From: JAGQTE01 sp964648005
GTDB lineage: Bacteria > Actinomycetota > Acidimicrobiia > Acidimicrobiales > Acidimicrobilacustridaceae
Length of the DNA stretch: 7,362 bases
Assembly (NCBI GenBank): GCA_964648005.1
Contig: CAZYKR010000224.1
Location: 1-7,362 of the forward strand
Direction: 5' to 3'
Shown: positions 1 to 4,637 of the stretch, in pieces
Layout: each line of letters opens with the position of its first letter
How positions within the stretch are numbered: position 1 is the stretch's first letter
Position numbers and translations under genes: made by a program
Notes under the pieces: model-generated
What the model saw: only the letters and a program-made list of their open reading frames with translations
The model's database searches: none
What the model was told of the DNA's origin: nothing

Positions 1-1421
1 AGGTTCGGACGGGTCGAGCCGGCGGGCAGGTTGAGGTTGGACGTCGGCGGCTGGGCCTGCCCGCCGGCCCAGGCGGTGAGGTGCATCCCGGCGGACGCGC
101 CGACGGCGGTCAGGTTGACCAGTGCCGCCCGCGCCCCGGCCGGAACGTGGTGCGGGTCGAGGGTGATCGTCCGCCCTGCCGTCGTGAGCGGCGCGCCGCT
201 CGGGCGGGTGTCGAGGAGACGGATGGGGGTGACCGGCACCAGGTCACCCGTGGCGCCCGGGCCGTACCAGCCGACGACGTCCACGATGGCCCGGGTGGCG
301 CCGCTGCTCGTGCTCATGGCGATGGCCCCGCCGGCGCCGAGCCGCACCACCGCCAGGTTCGCCCGCGTGGTGCCGGCCGGGAGGTTGAGGTTGGACGTCG
401 GCGGGGGAGCCGTGCCCGCGGGCCACACCGTCAGGTGCGTGTCGGCGGTCGGCGCGTCGGCCGTCACGTTGACGAGGGCCGCGGTCGCTCCGACGGGAGC
501 GGCCGCGCCACCGATCGCCACCAGCCGGGGCTGACCGGCCCGCAGCGGCGCCGCATGGCCGGTGTCGATCGCGCGCTGGGGGCTGATCGCCTGCAGGGTG
601 GTCCCACTTCCCGCCCCTGCCACCGTGTGCGCGGCGTCGTACCACCCGAGGAGGTCCACCACGACGTGGGTGGCGCCACTGTTCGTGCGCACGCCGACGA
701 TGCCGCCCAATCCCAGTGACAGGGTCGTGAGGTTGGCGGCGACCTCGCCCGGCGCCAGGTTGAGCGTGGAAGTGGTGAAGGTGGTGAAGACCTGGCCCAC
801 GGAGAGATGGGTGAACGTCGAGCCGGTCACGGTGTTGACGCCCGTGATGTTGAGCACGACGGCGCCGCCCCCGACCATGCCGGCCAGGGCCGGATGGGCG
901 TCGAGGTCGAGCCACAAGGCGTCGGCGGGGGTCAGCGGCCCGGCAGCCCGTCCGACGGGCCAGCGGTCACCGGTGGCGTCGCGCGTGTCGGCCAGGCGGG
1001 TCGGGTCGATGGCGTGGAAGCGCAGCCCGCGGTCGAAGGCCGCCTCGTCGGCGGTGTGGGGGATCAGCTCGTAGCGGTCACCGTTGGCGTCGAACGGCTC
1101 GACGAGCGTGTCGGGCGCGGCCGAGGTGGTGACGGCGCCGGTCGAGGTGTGGAAGCCGCCGCCGTAGGAGTCGCCGAAGGCCCACAGGCGGTTGCCGTCC
1201 GACAGCGCCGTCGAGGCGCCGACGTCGCGCTCGATGTCGGAGAGCACGCCGTCGACCGTCGCGGGACCGGTGACGACGAGCGGCGAGGCCTCGTCCGGCC
1301 CGGCCTGCTGCGCCGCCGCGGGGGTGCCCGTCGCCGCGACGGCGCACACGACGAGGGCGAGCACGAGCGCGACGACACCACCGACGGTGCTGCTGGCGGC
1401 GCGCGACGACACGGCGGCCAT
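1..1421 (-). CDS. Secreted repeat protein with a shortened propeller-like N-terminal domain (C-terminus beyond the left edge)
   Basis: Partial gene; 473 codons are visible and the frame stays open to base 1. ATG at 1421 is the first possible start after the in-frame stop at 1491-1493, and no GTG or TTG lies between them. No good ribosome binding site is visible. Residues 1-39 form a signal peptide: an arginine in the n-region, a hydrophobic core at about 14-31 (VGGVVALVLALVVCAVAA) and likely cleavage near AAA|QQ at 37-39, so the product is exported. Residues 55-130 (DVGASTALSDGNRLWAFGDS and the following NGDRYELIPHTADEAAF) resemble the first part of secreted beta-propeller proteins of the DUF4185 kind, but the domain stops after about 75 residues. 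From 136 on there are at least three beta-rich repeats, each starting P-x-R-x-x-D-T and ending in V-V-G-W-Y. Such repeats are common in actinobacterial surface proteins; their function is unknown, and adhesion or wall binding is only a guess. The gene diverges from the amidase gene. Confidence 0.85.
   Translation of the reverse strand, partial: MAAVSSRAASSTVGGVVALVLALVVCAVAATGTPAAAQQAGPDEASPLVVTGPATVDGVLSDIERDVGASTALSDGNRLWAFGDSYGGGFHTSTGAVTTSAAPDTLVEPFDANGDRYELIPHTADEAAFDRGLRFHAIDPTRLADTRDATGDRWPVGRAAGPLTPADALWLDLDAHPALAGMVGGGAVVLNITGVNTVTGSTFTHLSVGQVFTTFTTSTLNLAPGEVAANLTTLSLGLGGIVGVRTNSGATHVVVDLLGWYDAAHTVAGAGSGTTLQAISPQRAIDTGHAAPLRAGQPRLVAIGGAAAPVGATAALVNVTADAPTADTHLTVWPAGTAPPPTSNLNLPAGTTRANLAVVRLGAGGAIAMSTSSGATRAIVDVVGWYGPGATGDLVPVTPIRLLDTRPSGAPLTTAGRTITLDPHHVPAGARAALVNLTAVGASAGMHLTAWAGGQAQPPTSNLNLPAGSTRPN
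3..239 (-). repeat. Protein repeat unit 3 of the secreted protein (cut by the window edge)
   Basis: Encodes residues 395 to at least 473, opening with VPVTPIRLLDTR and running through VNLTAVGASAGMHLTAW to SNLNLPAGSTRPN. It is cut before the GWY end motif, so at least one more stretch of this protein lies to the left of the window. Confidence 0.8.
28..50. repeat. 23-nt direct DNA repeat, copy A (copy B at 382-404)
   Basis: The 23 bases at 28-50 (beginning aggttgaggttggacgtc) recur without mismatch at 382-404, 354 bp apart. This equals 118 codons, the protein repeat period. On the minus strand they encode the PTSNLNLP part of units 3 and 2. A weaker relative begins at 757 in unit 1. Confidence 0.85.
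264..593 (-). repeat. Protein repeat unit 2 of the secreted protein
   Basis: Encodes residues 277-386, from QAISPQRAIDT to AIVDVVGWY. It contains VNVTADAPTADTHLTVWPAG, SNLNLPAG, T-x-A-N-L and SSGATRAIVDVVGWY, the consensus order of this actinobacterial surface repeat. The offset to unit 3 is exactly 118 codons, measured at SNLNLPAG (residues 343 and 461). Confidence 0.8.
382..404. repeat. 23-nt direct DNA repeat, copy B (copy A at 28-50)
   Basis: Exact copy of 28-50 inside repeat unit 2 of the secreted protein gene. The flanking bases differ, so identity is confined to the codons of the conserved PTSNLNLP core. Confidence 0.85.
639..1016 (-). repeat. Protein repeat unit 1 of the secreted protein
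   Basis: Encodes residues 136-261, from HAIDPTRLADTR to VVVDLLGWY. This is the most divergent copy. Where the other two units have SNLNLPAG, this one has STLNLAPGEVAANL, and it carries a longer loop after the opening motif. The shared frame is R-x-x-D-T at the start, V-x-N-x-T in the middle, NLNL-like followed by A-N-L, then SGATHVVVDLLGWY. Confidence 0.75.
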
Positions 1422-1518
1422 GATGGCCTGAGGAGCGCGGTCGCTCGTCGCGCCCCGGGCTGGGCCCTTCGAGCCGTGGTAAGACGAGCCTCAGCAGACA
1501 CGCGTGGCGGGAGGCGCA
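1422..1518. promoter_or_regulatory. Divergent intergenic region between the secreted-protein and amidase genes
   Basis: These 97 bases separate two divergent starts and must hold the promoters of both, unless either is read from further away. On the plus strand TAAGAC at 1480-1485 is a fair -10 candidate for the amidase gene, placing a transcript start near 1492 and leaving a leader of about 27 nt that includes the GGGAGG box. I could not pick a convincing -35 for it or a -10 of the TANNNT form for the minus-strand gene. Short palindromes CCCGGG (1453-1458) and GGGCCC (1462-1467) lie between; their role, if any, is unknown. Confidence 0.35.
1509..1514 (+). promoter_or_regulatory. Ribosome binding site of the amidase gene
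   Basis: GGGAGG lies 4 nt before ATG at 1519. This favours ATG 1519 over the in-frame GTG at 1504, which would place the box inside the coding sequence and has no purine-rich box of its own at a suitable distance. The spacing is slightly short. Confidence 0.6.
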
Positions 1519-2997
1519 ATGGCGGCAGAAGACACGTCCGGTTCGGGTCGAGGGGCATCCGTCGAGGCGATGCCCTCGGCGTGCGAGGCGGCCGACGCCG
1601 TGCGCGCGGGTGAGCGCTCGGCAGTGGAGCTCCTCGAACGCTGCCTGGCCGGCATCGACCGCCACAACGACGCGCTCAACGCCTTCGTCCACCTCGACGT
1701 CGACGGCGCCCGGGCGGCCGCGGCGGCCGTCGACGCCGCCGTGGCGCGCGGCGAGGATCCGGGGCCCTTCGCCGGGGTGCCGATCGGGGTGAAGGACCTC
1801 GAGGACTGCGCCGGGATGCCGACGTCGCACGGCTCGCTCCTCTACGCCGGTGGGCCGGCGGTCGCCGCCGACTCGGTGCACCTCGCCCGGCTGCGCGCCG
1901 CCGGCGCGGTGATGGTGGGCAAGACGGCGGCGCCGGAGTTCGGCACGCTGCAGTTCACCAAGACCAAGGCCTTCGGCGTCACGCGCAACGCCTGGGACAC
2001 GAGCCGCACGCCCGGCGGGTCCTCCGGCGGATCGGCGGCGGCGGTGAGCGCCGGCCTGGTGCCGATGGCGACCGCGTCGGACGGCGGGGGCTCGACGCGC
2101 ATCCCCGCGGCGTTCTCCGGGCTCGTCGGGATGAAGCCGAGCTACGGACGGATCCCGCATCCCACCGCCGACCCGGCGCAGACCGCCGTGTTCGGCGTGG
2201 AGGTCACCACCGTGCGAGACGCGGCGCGCCACCTCGACGTCACCGCCGGGCCCGACGACCGCGACCGGGTGTCGCTCCCGCCCCCGTCGGGCTCGTACGA
2301 GGCGGCCATCGAGACGCTCGACGTGTCCGGGCTGCGCATCGGCTGGTCGGTGGATCTCGGCTTCGCCGTCGTCGACCCGGTGGTCGCCGAGCTGACGCAC
2401 GCCGCCGCGCTCGACCTCGTCGCCGCCTCCGGAGCCGGCGCGCTCGTCGACGCCCGCGTCGAGCTGACCGATCCGGTCAAGGTGTGGCTCGGGGCCGGCG
2501 CCGCGACGCTGTGGCTCGAGATCGACGAGCACCAGCACTACCCGTCGCGCCTCGGCGACCTGACGAGCTACGTGCGGATGGGCCTCGAAGCCACCTACGA
2601 CCGTCCGCTGCGCACGATCGTGCCGGGGATGCGGCGGCGGCTGCGGCTCGAGGAGGAGGTGGCCGCCATCTTCGACGAGGTCGACGTGCTGCTCACCCCG
2701 ACGACCGCCATCCCTGCCTTCGCTGCCGAGGGCCCGTCCCCCGACGTGATCGCCGGCGTCGACCTGACCGAACGGTTCGGCCTCGCCGCCGGTGCGATGA
2801 GCGTGCCGTTCACGATGCTCGCCAACCTGTGCTGGAACCCGGCCTGCTCGGTGCCGGTGGGTAGCAGCCAGGACGGCATGCCGATCGGCCTGCAGATCGT
2901 CGGGCGCCGTCACGCGGACGATGTCGTGCTGCGGCTGGCACGGTTGCTCGAGCAGGCGCGCCCCTGGCCGCGCCACGCCCCGATGGCATCGACCTGA
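1519..2997 (+). CDS. Amidase-signature family hydrolase
   Basis: A 492-residue cytosolic enzyme of the amidase signature family, which hydrolyses C-N bonds of amides through a Ser-cisSer-Lys triad. The triad is complete: Lys92 in IGVKDLEDCAG, Ser168 in TPGGSSGGSAAAV and the nucleophile Ser192 in SDGGGSTRIPAA. The spacings of 76 and 24 residues match the family (75 and 24 in fatty acid amide hydrolase, as I recall it). Other family marks are GKTAAPEFG (134-142), DVLLTPTTAIPAF (389-401) and DGMPIGLQIVG (452-462). There is no signal peptide. The length is typical of stand-alone amidases such as the cyclic-dimer hydrolase NylA or general aryl/acyl amidases, and the substrate cannot be read from the sequence. 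No gatB or gatC is next to it, so a GatA role in tRNA amidation is unlikely. ATG 1519 is chosen because of the GGGAGG box; GTG 1504 would add five residues. It is apparently monocistronic and convergent with the PAC2 gene. Confidence 0.95.
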   Translation: MAAEDTSGSGRGASVEAMPSACEAADAVRAGERSAVELLERCLAGIDRHNDALNAFVHLDVDGARAAAAAVDAAVARGEDPGPFAGVPIGVKDLEDCAGMPTSHGSLLYAGGPAVAADSVHLARLRAAGAVMVGKTAAPEFGTLQFTKTKAFGVTRNAWDTSRTPGGSSGGSAAAVSAGLVPMATASDGGGSTRIPAAFSGLVGMKPSYGRIPHPTADPAQTAVFGVEVTTVRDAARHLDVTAGPDDRDRVSLPPPSGSYEAAIETLDVSGLRIGWSVDLGFAVVDPVVAELTHAAALDLVAASGAGALVDARVELTDPVKVWLGAGAATLWLEIDEHQHYPSRLGDLTSYVRMGLEATYDRPLRTIVPGMRRRLRLEEEVAAIFDEVDVLLTPTTAIPAFAAEGPSPDVIAGVDLTERFGLAAGAMSVPFTMLANLCWNPACSVPVGSSQDGMPIGLQIVGRRHADDVVLRLARLLEQARPWPRHAPMAST

Positions 2998-3025
2998 CCG
3001 ACCTCGAGGACGCCACCCGTCGGTC
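2996..3025. terminator. Weak hairpin between convergent genes
   Basis: GACCGAC (2996-3002) and GTCGGTC (3019-3025) form a 7-bp inverted repeat with a 16-nt loop, just at the amidase stop codon and before the PAC2 stop codon arriving from the other side. The loop region also holds the palindrome CCTCGAGG (3002-3009). No T tract follows on either strand. A bidirectional terminator would suit this 50-bp convergent gap, but the stem is short and could be chance. Confidence 0.3.
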
Positions 3026-3047
3026 GAAACGCCACTACCAGAACGGG

Positions 3048-3935
3048 TCAGTCCTGATCGCGCAGGAAGGCCTCGATCTCGTCGGCGAGCGTCGGCTCGG
3101 CGTCGAGGGAGCTGCCCTCCTCGTCGAAGCGCTGCTCCAGCTGGGCGATGTAGTCGGCGGTGTCGTCGTCATCACGCGCCGCGGCGTCGACCGACCGCTC
3201 GTAGTTGGCGGTGGCGATCTCGAGCGCCGTGCCGTCGACGCCGACCTCGAGCACGTCGGTGATCTTGCGCACCAGCGCCAGCGCCGCCTTGGGCGACGGC
3301 GCCGACGGCAGGTACGAGGGCACCGCGGCCCACAGGCTCGCCGAACGCAGCCCGGCGTCGGCGCAGGCGGCGTGGAGGACGCCCACGATGCCGGTGGGCC
3401 CTTCGTAGCGTGACGGCAGCAGGCCCAGCTGCTCGACGACCTCATCCTCGTAGGCGGCGCCGAACACCGGCACCGGTCGGCTGTGCGGCACCTCGGCGAG
3501 CAGGGCGCCGACGGTCAGCACGAGGTCGACATTCGTCGCCTCGGCGACGGCGAGCACCTGATCGCAGAACGTCCGCCAGCGCAGCTGCGGCTCGACCCCC
3601 CGCAGCAGCACGACACCGGCGTCGTCGGCCGTCGTGGCGTCCGACGTGCCGTGTGGCGTGGCGAACGAGCACCGGTTCGTCGGCCAGACGATCTCGCGCC
3701 GGTCGTCGTCGTCGAAGCGCACCTGCGGGCGCGTGGCCGAGAAGTCGTAGAACTCTTCCGGGTCGATCTCGGCGAAGGACGTCCCGCTCCACGCGTCATC
3801 GAGGTGGGCGAGGGCCAGCGACGCGGCGTCGCCGGCGTCGTTCCACCCCTCGAACGCCGCGAGCAGCACTCGCGCTGGCGGCGGCTCGCCATGCCAGCGG
3901 ACGTGCGGTGCCGGCCGAGGTGCTGGTCGGGTCAT
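3048..3935 (-). CDS. PAC2-family protein (proteasome assembly chaperone-like)
   Basis: A 295-residue cytosolic protein of the PAC2 family, named after eukaryotic proteasome assembly chaperone 2. Actinobacteria often carry members, but their exact role is not settled. Visible family marks are FEGWNDAGDAAS (28-39), FYDFSATRP (62-70), RGVEP (112-116), VGALLAEVPHSRPVPV (142-157), YEGPTGI (177-183) and LWAAVPSYLPSAPSPKAA (201-218). The C-terminal stretch from 254 is acidic and probably helical (DYIAQLEQRF, LADEIEAFL), as in other actinobacterial members. The protein ends in RDQD, so it lacks the C-terminal HbYX motif by which some proteasome assembly factors and activators dock. ATG 3935 is supported by a -10 box (TAGCGT on the minus strand) ending 8 nt upstream. 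No proteasome, Pup or ARC/Mpa gene is in the window. The gene is divergent from the acetyltransferase gene, whose start lies 68 bp away. Confidence 0.93.
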   Translation of the reverse strand: MTRPAPRPAPHVRWHGEPPPARVLLAAFEGWNDAGDAASLALAHLDDAWSGTSFAEIDPEEFYDFSATRPQVRFDDDDRREIVWPTNRCSFATPHGTSDATTADDAGVVLLRGVEPQLRWRTFCDQVLAVAEATNVDLVLTVGALLAEVPHSRPVPVFGAAYEDEVVEQLGLLPSRYEGPTGIVGVLHAACADAGLRSASLWAAVPSYLPSAPSPKAALALVRKITDVLEVGVDGTALEIATANYERSVDAAARDDDDTADYIAQLEQRFDEEGSSLDAEPTLADEIEAFLRDQD

Positions 3936-3943
3936 GTGCTCCC

Positions 3944-3972
3944 ACGCTACCGGCGCGCCCGGGGGTCATCGA
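3944..3972 (-). promoter_or_regulatory. Promoter of the PAC2-family gene, near-leaderless
   Basis: On the minus strand TAGCGT (plus 3944-3949) fits the actinobacterial TANNNT -10 box and ends 8 nt before ATG 3935. TCGATG (plus 3967-3972), 17 nt further up, is a moderate -35 match. The transcript would start at or within a few bases of the ATG, so translation would need little or no leader. A GGGAG lies within those 8 nt, but only 3 nt from the ATG, too close to act as a normal ribosome binding site. Confidence 0.55.
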
Positions 3973-3996
3973 CGTGCAACAAGCCATCGCTAGGCT
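3969..3996 (+). promoter_or_regulatory. Promoter of the GNAT acetyltransferase gene, leaderless
   Basis: TAGGCT (3991-3996) fits the TANNNT -10 box and ends exactly 7 nt before GTG 4004, the spacing expected when transcription begins on the first base of the start codon. TCGACG (3969-3974) matches four of six bases of TTGACA with a 16-bp spacer. It overlaps the proposed -35 of the opposite PAC2 promoter by four bases (3969-3972). Confidence 0.55.
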
Positions 3997-4003
3997 CCAG
4001 CCC

Positions 4004-4540
4004 GTGCCCGATCCTGCCGCCGTCCCGTCCGACCCGCCGCCTCGGCCCGAGGCACCCGACGACCCCGGCCCGCCCGCCGAGATCATCGAAGCGCTCGAGG
4101 TCACGACGGCACTGGTGGCCGCCTTCGAGCGCCTGACCCCGCAGCTGTCGTCGTCGAACCCGCCGCCGAGTGCCGAAGCGCTCGAGGAGATCGTGGCATC
4201 GCCGGCGAGCATGCTGCTGTTGGCCATCGAGCCGGGGACCTCGATCGGCGGCGCCGTGCCCGTTGACCCCGACGCCATCGTCGGCAGTCTCACGCTGGCG
4301 GTGTTCCCCATCCCCACGGGCCTGCGGGCCTGGATCGAAGACGTGGTCGTCGACGGCGCGGCGCGCGGCCGGGGCGTCGGTGAAACGCTCAACCGGGCGG
4401 CGCTCGACCTGGCCCGGTCGGTCGGCGCCCGCACCGTCGATCTGACGAGCCGTCCCAGCCGGGAGGCCGCCAACCGGCTGTATCAGCGCATCGGGTTCGT
4501 GGCGCGCGACACGAACGTCTACCGCTACGACCTGCGCTGA
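4004..4540 (+). CDS. GNAT-family N-acetyltransferase
   Basis: A 178-residue cytosolic protein that should transfer an acetyl group from acetyl-CoA to an amine; the acceptor is unknown. The GNAT core covers about residues 29-178. The acetyl-CoA pyrophosphate-binding motif is R121-G-R-G124-V-G126, preceded by strand beta-4 WIEDVVVD (110-117) and followed by the helix ETLNRAALDLARSVGA. The C-terminal part, DLTSRPSREAANRLYQRIGF (146-165), is the conserved Asn/Tyr helix and Gly-Phe turn. Residues 1-23 are rich in proline and acidic residues and probably disordered. The frame is open much further upstream, antisense to the PAC2 gene, but that upstream peptide is arginine-rich and is not protein-like. 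GTG 4004 is preferred because of the -10 box 7 nt before it and because the domain begins soon after. GTG 3974 is in frame but lies upstream of that -10 box. Confidence 0.88.
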   Translation: MPDPAAVPSDPPPRPEAPDDPGPPAEIIEALEVTTALVAAFERLTPQLSSSNPPPSAEALEEIVASPASMLLLAIEPGTSIGGAVPVDPDAIVGSLTLAVFPIPTGLRAWIEDVVVDGAARGRGVGETLNRAALDLARSVGARTVDLTSRPSREAANRLYQRIGFVARDTNVYRYDLR

Positions 4541-4567
4541 GGCGCCTCGCCGCCCGATCCGCCGCTG

Positions 4568-4594
4568 CGCCGCGCCGCCGAGGGATGCGCGGCG
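4568..4594 (+). terminator. GC-rich hairpin after the acetyltransferase gene
   Basis: CGCCGCGC (4568-4575) and GCGCGGCG (4587-4594) are perfectly complementary 8-bp arms around an 11-nt loop, 27 nt past the acetyltransferase stop. No T run follows, which is usual for suggested terminators in GC-rich actinobacteria and leaves the call uncertain. It would separate this gene from the permease transcript. Confidence 0.4.
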
Positions 4595-4599
4595 TCGGG

Positions 4600-4628
4600 C
4601 TGATGGTGTCCCGCCGGGGCGGTAGCGT
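4600..4628 (+). promoter_or_regulatory. Probable promoter of the permease gene
   Basis: TAGCGT (4623-4628) is the same -10 box as in front of the PAC2 gene and ends 9 nt before ATG 4638. CTGATG (4600-4605) is a weak -35 candidate with a 17-bp spacer. The leader would be only two or three bases long. No purine-rich ribosome binding site precedes the ATG, which agrees with near-leaderless expression. Confidence 0.45.
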
Positions 4629-4637
4629 CGACCGGGC

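Noticed and set aside
28..404. Possible CRISPR-like or mobile-element repeat
   Set aside because: There are only two exact copies, 354 bp apart, in frame with a coding repeat and without spacers of uniform length. They are explained by the protein repeat.
31..1074. Plus-strand open frames of 167-212 codons opposite the secreted-protein gene
   Set aside because: The minus-strand frame gives a signal peptide and regular repeats with GWY and SNLNLPAG motifs. The plus-strand translations only mirror the repeat and show no recognisable domain.
1504..1518. GTG 1504 as the amidase start
   Set aside because: It would place the GGGAGG box inside the gene and adds only five residues outside the family domain. 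ATG 1519 has the box in front of it.
1078..2976. Open frame of 632 codons on the minus strand, opposite the amidase gene and running into the secreted-protein gene
   Set aside because: Low-complexity Arg/Gly/His/Asp-rich translation; the amidase on the other strand has a full catalytic triad. This is a shadow of codon bias.
3410..4003. Upstream extension of the acetyltransferase frame, which would give a 376-residue protein
   Set aside because: The added segment is antisense to the PAC2 gene and reads as Arg/Ala/Pro-rich nonsense. A -10 box 7 nt before GTG 4004 marks the better start.
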